Shown here: positions 26,341 through 38,023 of the stretch, in pieces
Numbering within the stretch: position 1 is the first letter of the stretch
How the letters are laid out: each line of letters starts with the position of its first letter
Origin: Chrysoporthe austroafricana
Lineage: Eukaryota; Ascomycota; Sordariomycetes; Diaporthales; Cryphonectriaceae
Direction: 5' to 3'
Assembly: GCA_001051155.2 (NCBI GenBank)
Contig: JYIP02000010.1
Coordinates: 1,240,001 to 1,304,000 of the forward strand
Length of the DNA: 64,000 bases
Position numbers and translations under genes: made by a program
Notes under the pieces: generated by a model
What the model was told of the DNA's origin: nothing
Database searches by the model: none
Seen by the model: the letters and a program-made list of their open reading frames with translations, nothing else

Positions 26341-27489
26341 CGGAAAAAGCGAGAATAGAAGCTAGTTTTAGAGAAATAGCTTAATATCGTTTGGCAGCAG
26401 GAATCTAATTAGCTAAATAAAAACATTCTACTGAAATAAGTAGCGGACCCTAATTATAGCAATTTTAGCTAAATAGCCTGCTATTACGATTATTGCGTAT
26501 TGCACTTTTCAGAAAAGGAAGGTTCAGGATAGTTCTTATGCAAGCCTTAAGGAAAACGATAACTCGCTATGGGCAGGAAAAGCCTATTTTACGATATTAT
26601 TATCCAGGATAGCGATTCCGACTGCTCTAGCGAAAGGCTTTCGCAAAGCGAGAAAGATTTAAGGAAATACCCCTTAAACTATTATCTGGAACGATAATAG
26701 AATAGCATAATAGAAGAAGAAATCGGCATTATGCAATTAGGATTACCAATACTTAGCAATACTATCGAGGAATTAGTATATCCCGATAAATAGCCGGATA
26801 ACCTACCAATTCCAGTTCCCGATAAAGAATTATTAGAAAAAACAGCTTATTATTAGCAAAAGAATTGCCAAAATTATAGCAAATAAATATCCAAATATAC
26901 AGAGGTTAAGCATATTATTTATAGGCTTACGATAAAAGAATTCTTCTAAAGCATATTATTTCAGAATAGCGAATGCTTATTCCAAAAAGATAGAAAGATT
27001 AGTTACTTATACTTTTATTATTATAAACTTGCTTAGATTAGCTGTATTTATTACAATTGCCAGATATATTTCAGCGAGAAAGTTAAATACGATTAATTCC
27101 CATTTAAGGAATAGGATTAATTAATCTATCCCGTTACGGAAAAGAGAGGAAAATATAGAAAGGTCTTGTATATCGAAAACAATAATGCATATATTGGGCT
27201 ACCGGATAACTGCTTTCGAGCATGCGTCGATAGAAAAACTATATGGGGATAATGCTATATAATAGCATGCTCTATATATATATAGGATAAGGCCAAAGAC
27301 TGGTATAGGCTGCAGAAAATCGAAAAGAATCGGTAGCGAAGCTATGCTCAAACAAGGAAGCTGGCATAATAAGCAGCGAAAAATGCCCGAGATACCCCAA
27401 AAAGGAAGGATTGCCTGTAATAAGACAATAGCCGATCAGGATTAGGAAGTCCTTATATGCTATTACTAGAAAGAACGAGGAATATATTA

Positions 27490-30400
27490 TTCTAGATACA
27501 TATATTAAAGAATAACGATATAGCGCACTACTGGATAATAGCGCATAAGGAAATTTTATCTTGCTAGAAATTGTTAATAGGGAACGAATTCCCTGGATGC
27601 AGAAAAAGGATCTTTATAGATTCAATACTATAGAAAGAAAATCGATTACGTATAACTTAAGAATAATCGATATGGAAACTGATTATCTACTTGTCTTAAT
27701 CCAAAGCCTTACGACGAATATTACCTTTGATATTACAAATACGGCATAATATAAATTGATCTTAAGAATATTTTGGCTTAAAAAATATAATCCTCGAATC
27801 GATTGAACTACTGGCCAGATTTTATAGGAATAAGCCGTACCTACTGAAAAGGTTGCAATTATTAGTAAAGGAAAAGACTTAGTTACTAAGGATAGTACAA
27901 ACGAAATGCGCTCAAACAGGCTTATAAATACCCTTAAAGCAGGAAGGCAAGCTACGATATAGGGAAGGGTTACGAATACCTTAAACTTCTAGACGAAAAT
28001 TAAGGATAGATTAAGATTACAAATAACTATCGATTAATAAAAGTTTAGTCAAGTACGGAATAATACGAAAGAATATAGATTATAGAACTATAAAGAAATA
28101 TAGCTCTTATAGCACGAATATGCCAGAAGGCAATTCGGCTCGGCATTCGATAAATACCCGAAACTACTAGAAACGAAAAAACCCCAGAAATAAGAAGCTA
28201 ATAAAGCAAAGTACGCATAGCGATATTTTATATTCTTACAAATCGCAGAAAACGAAAAAAGCCTACTATTAGACCTCAAAAATATATTATAGGAATATTA
28301 CGAATTCAAGAAGCTATAGCAAGGAAAATTCGATAATAGCTTACCCGAATATAGCCCTTTCGACTATAAGATCTTACTGAAAGAAAGGATAAAGCCGCAA
28401 AACTACCCTATCTATAAGCTTAATTAGGCAAAATTTAAGGCATTCAAAGAGTATATCGACAAAAATTTCAAGAGAAGCTATATACGGAAATTACGATTAT
28501 TAGCAAAATACTCAATCCTATTCGTTCCAAAGAAAAACGGCAAATTACGACTTTGTATAGATTATCGGCAACTTAACGATATTACAATTAAAAACCGCTA
28601 TCCCTTATTATTAATAGGAAAAATGCGAAATCGTTTGATAGGAGCAAAATAGTTTACTATATTAGATCTCAAAGAAGAGTATTACTATATCCGGATTAAA
28701 GAAGATAATATTTGGAAAATAGCATTCAAGACTTGCTATAAACATTTCGAATATATAATTTTGCTTTTTGGATTAACTAATATACTTGCATTCTTCCAAG
28801 AAATGATTAACGATATCTTCCGCGAATACTTGGATACTATCGTTATTATTTACTTTAATAATATCCTTATCTATTCTAAAAACTTTGCATTATATAAATA
28901 GCACGTACGATAAGTATTTTAAATGCTATAGGATAATAAATTTCTTGTAAAACCAAGCAAATGCTAGTTTTATTAGCAGAAAGTCGACTATTTAGACTAT
29001 ACTATCGAATTAGGACAAATTAGCATGCAAAAAAACAAGGTTCGAGCAATAGAAGAATGGCTTATACCAGGAAAGATTAAAGAAGTTAGAGCATTTTTCG
29101 GCTATGCTAATTTCTATTAGCAATTCATTCGGGATTATAGCAAGATCGTACGCTTACTTACGGACCTTACGAAAAAAAATTGCAAATTCGAATAGATTAG
29201 GGAAATACAAAAAGCATTCGATAAAATCAAAAAACGAGTTATGTCAGAACCCATACTCTGCAAAGCAGATCCAAATAAACCATTTGAAATTGAAACCGAT
29301 ATATCAGATTACGTACTTGGCGGATAATTAGGCTAGCGAAACAATTAAAGACGTTTCAGGATCGTAAGCAATTTCTCAAAAAAGCTAAACGGCCTAGAAT
29401 TCAATTACAATATCCCGGATAAAAAACTAATAGCAATTATCAAAGCATTTAAGGAATAATAGCATTATCTAATCGGAACAAAATACTAGATAATAGTATA
29501 TTCAGACTATAAAAACCTGATAACGTTCATAATAACAAAAATTTTAAATAAACGATAAGTTAAATAGGCAGAATTCTTCTTATAATTTGACCTAAAAATC
29601 GTATATTGTAAAGGATTAGAAAATGGCAGAACGGATGCTTTTAGCAGACGATTAGATTATTAGGATACGGAATCCAAAAAATTGCAAAATATCTTTAGGC
29701 AAAACAAAAACGGCAGCCTGGTAAACGAAATAAAAGAACTCAATACGATTATCAGAATCGAGAATCGGGAAAGAAATCCTGAAAATATAACTCCCGAAAA
29801 ATAGGACGAATATATCAGGACCATATATAATGCACTAGCATATAGTTACTAAAGAATTAAAGCTACTTACGAAAGAATTAAGAAATATTGGAATTTGCTA
29901 GGATTTAAACGAAAAATCGAAAGAATCTTACAAAAATGCAATAGCTGCAAGAAGAATAAAATTGAATACTATAAGCCCTATAGCTTGCTCTAATTATTCC
30001 CAATTCCGGAAGCGGTTTAGCAATCCATTAGCTAGGATTTCATTATAAAGTTACCCCTTTTATGAAAACCTTTAACTAGAGTATAATATAATAGCATTCT
30101 AGTAATGGTTTGCAAATTGAATAAGTATGCTTATTTCCTATTATATAAAGAAAGCAGTATAGCGGAAGAATTTGCATATACGTTCTTCCGAACGGTTATA
30201 GCCAATTACGGCATATTTAAGGAAATTATTTCCGATAGAGATAGAAAGTTCGTATCAAACTTCTGGACTTTATTTACGAAACTATTCGGAATATAATAGA
30301 AAATATTTATAGTATTCTACTTATAAATAGACAGACAAACGGAAAGAATTAATTAAATTATTAAGCAATATTTACGATATTATATAAATTACGAATAGAA

Positions 30401-31010
30401 TAACTAAGTCGACCTCTTACCTCTAACGCAATTTGCATATAATAGTATAGATATAAGCATAACGAAAAAGTTATTATTCTATATACTTTATAGCTATAAC
30501 CCGATAGCTTATTACGATAAGATATTAGGAGCAAACGCAAAAGCTGCAGATAGATAAATCAGAAAAATTAAGAAAGTTCAAAAAGAATTTCAGAAAGAAT
30601 TAAGGTTTATATAAGAAAGAATAACGAGATATGCCAATTCTAAAAAGATTAAGGGATTAATTCTATAAGAAAGAAATAAAATCTACCTTATTCGACAGAA
30701 AGATTATATTAAAATAATAAAACCCTTTCATTTACTGGATTATAAGAAATTGGGATTATTCAGAATCCTAAAGAAAATCTTAAATATTAATTTTGAACTT
30801 ATACTACCCTATAGAATAAGAATCTATCCGGTATTCTATATCTCGCTCTTCGAACTAGTACCAAAATCAACCAAAATAGATAAAAATATCCAAATCGAAA
30901 ATAATAAGCCAGAATATAAGGTCGAACGAATCCTCAAGTATTGCAAACCAGATTATAATCCCGAATACTTTATCAAATGGAAAGGCTATTCGGCAAGTAA
31001 GAATTCATAG
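27490..31010 (+). pseudogene. A-2 pol remnant
   Basis: Protease-like LLDNSA near 27,529. The RT lies about 28,430-28,960, with its YxDD box changed to YFNN (both Asp lost). RNase H covers about 29,240-29,650. The integrase covers about 29,800-30,730, with ISDRDRKF inside the open piece 30,105-30,296. The open piece 30,750-31,010 covers the integrase C-terminus (HPVF-type block as YPVFYISLFEL) and a chromodomain ending FIKWKGYSAS, the best-preserved chromodomain in the window. RIP stops break all other frames. Confidence 0.85.
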
Positions 31011-31116
31011 AAGCCCAAATCTAATTTACAAAATGCATCCCGAATATTAGCGGACTACCTGGATAAATAATAACGAAAAGGAATGAGCTTATGAAAGCTT
31101 TATTTACCCGAATTAC

Positions 31117-31658
31117 TTAAGAAGATTGTCCGGATTCAGGATAGGAACTAGCCTTACTTAAAAAACCAAACCAGTCCATTACAGAATTACCGATATTTAC
31201 GGAATTCCAGTCAAAACCATTAAAAGAAAAATCGGTAATAGCAGCCGCAAACTTTTCAGAAATTATTGCTTGCATTTCGATAGCCATACGGCTACGTTTT
31301 TCCTTTTCCAGACTTTGGTTTACTAACTTTATCCCCTTCTCTTGAAAAAAGCGGCATTATTTCTTTAGCTGCGCAAGACAAGCCAAGGATTCGGTTATGC
31401 GAAACTGGAATTCTAAAAGCCGCCCTTCTTCCTTAACCTTACGACTATCGATCCGGTATAATTTATCGGTAATTCGTAATACTATAGCAGGATCAGGAAA
31501 AGGAATAAAGGAAATAGGTCAGAAAGAAATTTACGAGATAATAACGGAATTCGTCCAGCATTGCAAGAATGCCCCTTTTTCGTACAATTGGAATAACTCT
31601 TAACCTTATCTACTATGCGATACGACAAGCCCTTTTCAAGATAAAAAGAATAAGGCAT
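31117..31658 (-). pseudogene. A-2 copy of antisense spliced C6-like gene
   Basis: Minus strand: ATG 31,658, intron-like 31,534-31,482 (53 nt, donor GTAAAT, CTGAC branch-like, acceptor TATAG), exon 2 to TAA at 31,117. The intron has the same position and length as in A-3. The plus-strand ORF at 31,397-31,603 is a shadow. Confidence 0.6.
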
Positions 31659-31854
31659 AATTTCGTATTCCCGGGACTCAATAAATGAAAATCGCTCAAA
31701 ACGGGCAAAGCTCTTGGAAGAAAGAGTAAATGCGAGATTACGAGACTTGATAATTCTATAGGATATCTTAATTAGGAAAGCATAAAAAAAAGACTACCGT
31801 ATAGGAATACTTACGGAATAGTATTGGGGATAATACCCGATAGAAAAGGGATAA

Positions 31855-32267
31855 TATTATGAATTAATATATAAACGAAAGAAACCCCAAATAGAACCCA
31901 AGCCAGATAATAGGGAAGTATACCCCGCAAAGATTACGTAACTTAAGGTTAGGGTTATTAGGGCTCAGCCTAGCTTACCGGGACTCGGTAAGCAGTAGCG
32001 AGTTCCAGTAAGCAATTATAAGCTAGGGATTAAGGGATTAGATATATAAGGCTAGGAGAATTATTAGCCGGATAAATAAATAGTTCTTTAATTGTCAATC
32101 TAAATATCAATTGGACCCTATTATTGATAGCCGCATTGGCTTATAAATATTGCGATATATAAGTAAACCCGTCCTGAAGCTCAAGACCCGTACTTAGTAC
32201 CGCTCTTGTTAGCATAAACCCTTTGACTCTACAGTACGTCTTAGGATCTACTGCAGCGTTCATAACA
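31855..32267 (+). repeat. A-2 3' LTR
   Basis: Preceded by the polypurine tract GATAGAAAAGGGATAA. Same length as the 5' LTR. Confidence 0.92.
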
Positions 32268-32301
32268 GGTATATTTTAAGATTGCTATAGCGTTTATAAT
32301 A

Positions 32302-32387
32302 ATAGAATAAGCGTTTAAAGAGCTATTATATTTCTTTATTATTTAAAAGGTATATATTAATATATTATTGAATAAAAGTCGTAAAAA
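32302..32387 (-). mobile_element. Residual RT/leader sequence of the minus-strand B element
   Basis: The first about 35 bases resemble the RT segment expected after 19,932, and the rest resembles the leader next to a B 5' LTR (compare 15,540-15,588). Gag and protease between them are deleted. Confidence 0.45.
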
Positions 32388-32827
32388 TATTATAAACGCT
32401 ACAAGTAAATTTTAAAATCTATTCGTAATATTAAAGGGTTTATATTAATAAAAATAATGCTAAATATAATTTTTAATTAAATAAAAAAACAATTAAAAAG
32501 TTTTCTTAAATGCAAGTATTTATAAGCTATAAAGCTATTATTTATATATAAAATAATACTTAAATTTACGACTGAAAAGCTATAGCAATTTATTTGATAA
32601 ATATTCTGTCCTTATATATCTAGCTTTTCAGTTCTAAATCGATAGGCTCAATTGTCGAATCTATTAATCTAATTGAATCGATATCGATTCTATCGATCTT
32701 AACCTTAACCCTTGCTTATATAAGCATTGTTAAGTTCCTTTTGTAAAGCCTGAAAATCCTTATACTATATGGTCCGTTTTAGAGCACTTTAGTACCGTAC
32801 TTTAGTTTTGCATATTAGGTTATAATA
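32388..32827 (-). repeat. Family-B 5' LTR, 440 bp
   Basis: Plus-strand ends TATTATAAACGC and GGTTATAATA. Contains the CTTAACCCTTGCTTATATAAGC motif in its promoter-like part. It is less mutated than copies deeper in the block. Confidence 0.75.
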
Positions 32828-33171
32828 TAAATACAATCTTTAATAAATAAGGAAATAATTAAAGAGTTTCTTAAATGCAAATATTTATAAGCTATAAGGC
32901 TATTATTTTATAAAGGAGATAATATTTAGATTTCCGATTAAAGAGCTATCTAATAGATATCTGGGTCTTATATATCCGGCTTTTTAATCTTAAACCGATA
33001 GGACCGAAAGCGAATGTATCGGTCCTGGTAGAGTCGACGGGACCGATAACAGTCCTATCGGTCCATACCCTAACCCTTGCTTATATAAGCATTTGTTGGT
33101 TTTCCTGTAAAGTCTGAAAATCCTTGCACCATGTGGTGCTATACCCTGGTTCTGCATGTTGGGTTATAACA
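32828..33171 (-). repeat. Truncated family-B-like LTR at the island border, mostly unmutated
   Basis: Ends GGGTTATAACA at 33,171, the canonical LTR terminus. It has a TACCCTAACCCTTGCTTA motif (33,065 on) and the TATATAAG palindrome. The first about 100 bp of a full LTR are missing. The left part is AT-rich, while the right part from about 32,980 has GC-balanced sequence with intact CA/TG dinucleotides. Confidence 0.7.
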
Positions 33172-34183
33172 CCGACCGTCTATGCAGCTATATAGACCAT
33201 TACCGTTTCCAGGCAGCTGGGAGTGGTCACTCCTTTTAGCTGCCTTTCAGAAGCTCTTTTCCCCGAGCACAAAACTCTTGGCAGAGCTTGACTAAGTACA
33301 GATGCCGCCAGGAGATCAGGTTTCCAGCCCATAGTAAAAATGGCTTCATTCTTTCTTTTCTTCTCCCCCCTCCCCTAAATCTACGCCCAGCCTGCTCCTT
33401 TGCTCTAGGATGGCTATTATCTAAAGGGATGCTTCATTCTGAAGGCTGACAATACCAAGTTGTCTGTTTGTATATTTGTCAAGTATCGTTTGTGCATTTT
33501 TCACGATTTTATTCACCGGCTGAGAAAAGAGGCCAGGTTCAAGCTCTGGCTCAGCTTTAAGTTTAGTGGGCCTTGAAGTTGCCAGGCCGACAGAGGCCAT
33601 CGTCGATAGCTGGCCTCTGGAAACGCTCTACCCCTTTCCCTCATGCTTGAATGCCCCTGGAAATACCAGATCCAGCGATTATAGAAGTAGTAGTATAAGC
33701 TGAGGAAGCTGCCGCACAAGCACTGCACTCTACAGCTCTGGGCTTGGCTCTTACATTATTAATGTGGAAATGTAATACCTGGTGACCACAGCTGCTATGG
33801 TTAGCAGCTTTCCTGAGAGGGCGATGGGGATGTGGGCCACGGAATCGCTCCTCGAGGCGATATTTCGTCCCACATTGCATCGGAAGACATTCCTCGGGGG
33901 TGCCCCGATGGCTTCCGGGGAACCTTGACACGCTAATACGGATTTGTTTTTAGCGACGATATCGACTAGGGTTTCTCTCTGTACAGGCCCGTGGCATTGT
34001 ACATACCAGCCTTTTTGTGTTACTCCCCGTTGGAAGATCGGCATGTTTCTGCTCTTTTCAATCAATATGTGATCCAACTTTTATATACAGCAGCATCCTC
34101 TTGAGATCACCTTATTCTCAAAACAAACGTTTGCTATTCTAGATGTCTCCTAAGAACTCACTACGCCAATATCCCAAAAGACG
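33172..34183. other. Intergenic region upstream of the anhydrosugar kinase
   Basis: GC-balanced, with three overlapping minus-strand ORFs in different frames (33,513-34,077) that show no recognisable motif and mutually exclusive reading. I see no gene, only the likely promoter of the gene at 34,184. Confidence 0.5.
34078..34087 (+). promoter_or_regulatory. Candidate TATA box of the kinase gene
   Basis: CTTTTATATA about 100 bases before the ATG at 34,184. Confidence 0.4.
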
Positions 34184-35422
34184 ATGCCGTACGTCATCGG
34201 CCTCAACAGCGGTAGCTCCTTTGACGGAGTCGACGCAGTGTTGTGCAAGATCGATTTCGCGCCCGATGGCCACCCCACACGCCCAGTTTACATCGATGCT
34301 CTGACCGTGGACTGGCCAGACGACCTTCAGGCACAGGTGCTGTCTGCATTCAGCAACTCCCTCACCATCTTCGAGCTCTGCCGCCTGAACTATGCCGCTG
34401 GTGCTGTCTATGCCGAGGCCGCCAATGCCCTGATGAAGAAAGCAGAGCTCGAGCCCGAAGACATCGAGGTGATTGGTTATGATGGCCAGACCATATACCA
34501 AGAACCTGCAGAGAAAGAGCTCATGTCCAAGTACAGGCAGGACAGCACGGCTGGCCTTGTGGAACGCTGGACCAAGGGCGGCTTTCCCTGTGGGCTCTTC
34601 ATTGCTGAGTCGGGAGTCGTCGCTGCCCTGACCCAAGTGACAACGGTCACACAGTTTCGCCCCGTGGATCACGCGCTGGGGGGCTCGGCCGCTCCACTGA
34701 TGCAGTATCTCGACTTTGTGGCCTTTCGCGACAATGGACTCATCTCAACACTGAACATTGGTGGAATCGCCAACGTGCAGCTGGCTAACGCGGACCGTCG
34801 CCAAATGATGGCGTTCGACACCGGTCCAGGAAACGTCATCATCGACCACGTAGTCAAGGCTCGCAACAGCGCTCTCTACGACAAGGACGGCGAGTTGGCT
34901 GCCAAGGGAGCAGTAATTCCCGAGCTCCTCGAACGACTGCATGCTCACCCATTCTTCAAGAGGACCCCTCCACGGTCCGCGTGGCGGCTGGACTTTGGTG
35001 CCGACTTCGCCGATGATATCCTAGCGCAGCACAAGACGGCATCGACGGAAGATATCGTAGCTACTCTGACCGTCTTCACCGCGGAGTCGATCCGGAACTC
35101 CGTGGTGGACATAGTCATGAAGAAATCACCGATCAAGCAGCTCATCGCCAGCGGCGGCGGCACCCGCAACAAGACCCTGCTCAGTTGGTTGTCCGAATTG
35201 ATGGCAAAGCACGGGGTTGAGGTGGTCCTCAGCGACGCCTATGGCCTCCCTGCGACGTACAAGGAGGCCATCAAGTTTGCGACACTCGGGTTCGCAATGA
35301 AAAATCAGCTTGCCAACAACATTCCCGCCGCCGGTGGTGCTTCCTCCTACGCTATTCTGGGCAAGTTATCATGGGCGCCGAGACTGGCGAAAAATGCTGG
35401 GCCGTTGGATGGGGTGTGTTAG
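34184..35422 (+). CDS. AnmK/levoglucosan-kinase family anhydrosugar kinase
   Basis: Single-exon, 412 aa. Family enzymes open a 1,6-anhydro bond while phosphorylating O6: AnmK acts on 1,6-anhydro-MurNAc, and the yeast levoglucosan kinase makes glucose 6-phosphate. Visible motifs are GLNSGSSFDGVD (res 6-17, nucleotide/phosphate loop), DGQT (100-103), GGSAAPL (166-172), NIGGIAN (191-197), DTGPGN (212-217, Asp212 the expected general base), SGGGTRN (323-329) and KEAIKFA (360-366). Length is between bacterial AnmK (about 370) and yeast LGK (about 440). Oddities: the usual HGQT His is Asp, and the TGRE-like block is replaced near 263-272. The ATG follows a TATA-like box. It lies tail-to-tail with the regulator (240 bp gap). 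The family is certain; the substrate is open. Confidence 0.92.
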   Translation: MPYVIGLNSGSSFDGVDAVLCKIDFAPDGHPTRPVYIDALTVDWPDDLQAQVLSAFSNSLTIFELCRLNYAAGAVYAEAANALMKKAELEPEDIEVIGYDGQTIYQEPAEKELMSKYRQDSTAGLVERWTKGGFPCGLFIAESGVVAALTQVTTVTQFRPVDHALGGSAAPLMQYLDFVAFRDNGLISTLNIGGIANVQLANADRRQMMAFDTGPGNVIIDHVVKARNSALYDKDGELAAKGAVIPELLERLHAHPFFKRTPPRSAWRLDFGADFADDILAQHKTASTEDIVATLTVFTAESIRNSVVDIVMKKSPIKQLIASGGGTRNKTLLSWLSELMAKHGVEVVLSDAYGLPATYKEAIKFATLGFAMKNQLANNIPAAGGASSYAILGKLSWAPRLAKNAGPLDGVC

Positions 35423-35662
35423 GGAGTTGATGAAAATAGAGTGTATGCACGAGGCGCGGTGGGTGGGAATTTCTAGATCATGGATATTTGTCTGCGTGGT
35501 GGCCGTCAATCATGGGTCAAGGCTAGGTCAAACAGTAGACAATAAAATGGTATTGATTTCTCTAGAAAACGGTGGCTGTAACATCCTCCTACAGCCATAT
35601 GGATTTTGGAACGATCCGCCTGTGACATGAACCTGGGTGTGGGCTCTTTCTGACCATCACCC

Positions 35663-38023
35663 TCAACAGGATAGTGATGAAAATGGAAAGATGGGGTTAT
35701 CTGACCTGTGGTTGTCTTCTAGCAAGTTTGCCTTAACATTGCGAAGGATTGCTAGGCAGTGCGATGTCACGCCATTTTCCTTGGCTGATTGGATGAGGGC
35801 AGACTCTGCCTTTGCAATCAAGAGAGGCGTGTCCATAATCTGGCCATGTTTTGGCAAGAACTTCGCCAACCCGGGCGTAGCCAGTGCGAGTATCAGGGTA
35901 AGTGCAGCACCCCATATCCTGGTGCAGGTTAGAACCGTTCCTGAGGACCAAGATAAGTTTTTGATGCCAGCAGACAATGAAGGCTTACATGTGCAGCTCA
36001 AACCAGTCTCGACGTCCCAGGCTCTCTTCAGACCAGTGGGCATCATTTCCAAGGATGATCAGGCCAGCACACTGCAGACATCTGTAGCATGCATCATATA
36101 TCCAGAAGGGTCGTTTTTCTGACTCTGGATTTCCATTTGGGGACCTCGAGTCACCACCGTCCAAAGGAGCTTCAAAGGTCTCGTGAGCAATGTAATACAG
36201 GATAGGGCGGCACATGAGGAATTCGAGGATGTAGAACTTGAGACGCAAGTGAGCCTACCCACAGATAGTCAGATAGTCAAGCGATTATGCTGTGCGAGAT
36301 CAAAAAAGAAGGGGGAAAAAAAAGAAGAAATGAGGGGGGCTCACCGGCAAGTCAGGTAAAGGGTTTGGGATTGTCATCGCAGAACTCAGGTCTCGCGGGA
36401 AGTGCCACTCGAGAGGGAGGTTCTCAAACCAGTGGGTCAGGTCTGCCTTGAGCTCGGTGAGCGAGTTGACGAGCATAGGCGGCTGCGAATAAGCCTGTTC
36501 AATGGTGTACATTTGCGCTAGGACTCGATTTTGTATGTCGGAGACGGCAAAGGTAGCCTCGAGAAGGGTTTCTGCAAGTTCCTTGTTTGCTATCTCCCCC
36601 GCAGCCATGTTCAAGTACTCAGTCTCGACATCCCTTAGCGACTTCATGACCAAGTCGTTGTTTATCAAGGGAAAGGTAGCTTCGGACGGTAGCCCATCCA
36701 TGGTTAGGAGGATGTCACTAGGTGGATGATACTAATCAGACATGACTTCTCGAACAATATGCCCTCCTGACACTGACCTCTCTATGATATGATGAAGTTT
36801 CAAGCAGTCTTGAAACCGCTCCAACCACCATGGTTCATTGACCTGTCTGAAGATGCATGGAAAGCAGTGAGACGAAGATCTTGCAGGCTCTCGCGGACAA
36901 TTGGGTGGACATAACTCACCTCCTTCCACAGCGGCCGAGACGATCACCGGCAGCTTGGCTAAGTTTGAGAGCCCCGACGGGATAGGCCTCTGACATCAGA
37001 AGATGGGCACCCAAGATCAAGAAGGCAATCGAATCATCGTCTGGCGCGAAGAGCAGCTCTCCGACTTTGGCGTACGCACACTTGAATGCCTGCTGCTGCA
37101 AGTCTTTTGCCATGATATCTACCGTATCATGACAGGATTTCTGATATGCCCCGCGTGCTGCCAGACTAATTGCTAACAAGAGCTGACAGCTGCACATATT
37201 CAGGGACATTTGTCTGCCACCACCACCCGTGTAGGAAGGTGTAGAGCTTGGAGTAACAGGGCAGGGTGGAGATCCTTGCGACCGAAGCGTGGACAGGATG
37301 TTGGAATGACGCTGTAGCATTTCACCGAGGAGGAAATCAATGCCGGTGCAGTTGGCTTGGATGCGTGCCAGGTATATATCCACCGCAGTCGCGTCTACCT
37401 CAACTGGGCCACCTAGAGACAAGCACGGGATGCCACCGCTCTCGGTCTCCTCGATATACTTAAGAGGACTGACGCCGTCCATCGTAATGCTCATGTTGAT
37501 CCTAGGCCAATAGAGGAGCATCTTATGAGAGGATGCAGTGTGAAAGAAGGGTGTCTGCCCGTAGAGGCTGGAGTGAAAAGGTTTGGTCAGCAGTTTGTAT
37601 TCATTGAACAGGTCTAGCAAGATTATGTCCAACCTCTTTTCCTGGTGGCTGCCAGATCCTAGAGCATCCAACAGCGATGGGCTCTGCTGAGAGCGTAACC
37701 ACGTTGCACCAAGGTCCGACGCCGCTCCCATCCTGGCCTCTAGGCGGTCCAGCCGATCTAGGAGTGTTTGCTCATTTCTGCGGCTTCATCAGCAATGAGC
37801 TCGCGATGCCCCGCCGCGGTAATAAACAAGAACCGGGAGGTGAACCCGCTCACAGGGATTGAGACTGCTCGGCAACGCTCGTCCGGTAGACGCACTGCCC
37901 GCCGGTAGTCCTGCAGTAGGAGCACGAGGGCCGCTCGGCGTCGCATCTGGTCTTGCGTGCTCTGCATGTGTTACATGCGGTATTTGTCTTCGACTTGCGT
38001 ATTGACTGAGTGCTAGATGCCAT
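35663..38023 (-). CDS. Zn2Cys6 fungal transcription factor, 6 exons
   Basis: Model: 38023-37854, 37777-36920, 36846-36778, 36717-36345, 36254-35989, 35918-35663; introns 76, 73, 60, 90 and 70 nt with GT...AG ends and consistent phases; 663 aa. The N-terminus holds the binuclear cluster C17-x2-C20-x6-C27-x6-C34-x2-C37-x6-C44 with basic residues between (RARKTR). A Leu-rich short coiled coil follows (LLDRLDRLEAR, about 63-73), as in Gal4-type dimerisation. The middle and C-terminal parts (HLRLKFYILEFLMCRP, IWGAALTLILAL) resemble the helical regulatory domain of such factors. The last acceptor (35,919) is chosen because it keeps this frame. As the only regulator in the cluster it is the likely pathway-specific activator. 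Confidence 0.88.

Larger units (their letters stand above)
24945..32267 (+). mobile_element. Family-A Ty3/gypsy chromovirus A-2, full length, TSD GGTAT
   Basis: LTRs of 413 bp at 24,945-25,357 and 31,855-32,267. The 3' LTR ends with the canonical TTCATAACA. The five bases before (24,940-24,944) and after (32,268-32,272) are both GGTAT. Removing the element and one GGTAT rebuilds a continuous family-B LTR. It has the same domain order as A-1 and is likewise RIP-inactivated. Confidence 0.93.
19933..32301 (+). mobile_element. Plus-strand family-B gypsy element, host of A-2
   Basis: The 5' LTR is 19,933-20,374, gag follows to 21,820, and the 3' tail is 24,336-24,570. The 3' LTR starts at 24,571 and is split by A-2, resuming at 32,273 and ending at 32,301. 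The element lies inside the RT of the minus-strand B element. Bases before (AATAA) and after (ATAGA, or AATAG with a one-base shift) could be a decayed TSD. Its pol is missing and the minus-strand fragment 21,821-24,335 lies in its place. Confidence 0.6.
16351..32827 (-). mobile_element. Minus-strand family-B gypsy element, split by nested insertions
   Basis: The 3' LTR is 16,351-16,794 and the 5' LTR is 32,388-32,827. Pol runs from the antisense-ORF region to the RT, breaking off at 19,932. After the nested element (19,933-32,301) a short piece (32,302-32,387) continues the RT and then jumps to the 5' leader, so gag and protease have been deleted. No matching TSD is visible (GCTAG before, TAAAT after), which is unsurprising given the decay. 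Confidence 0.65.

Noticed and set aside
33513..34077. Three overlapping minus-strand ORFs upstream of the kinase (71, 96 and 108 codons)
   Set aside because: They occupy different frames over the same bases, have no motif or plausible splice link, and lie in the promoter region.
34139..35172. Minus-strand ORFs opposite the kinase, the longest 177 codons
   Set aside because: They mirror a GC-rich coding frame with clear family motifs on the plus strand.
34184..35422. Bacterial contamination or chimeric assembly at the intronless kinase
   Set aside because: It shares composition with neighbouring intron-containing fungal genes, has a TATA-like promoter, and AnmK homologues are known in fungi.
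35310..36122. Plus-strand ORFs of 106 and 161 codons after the kinase
   Set aside because: The first overlaps the kinase C-terminus out of frame. The second is antisense to the last exons of the transcription factor.
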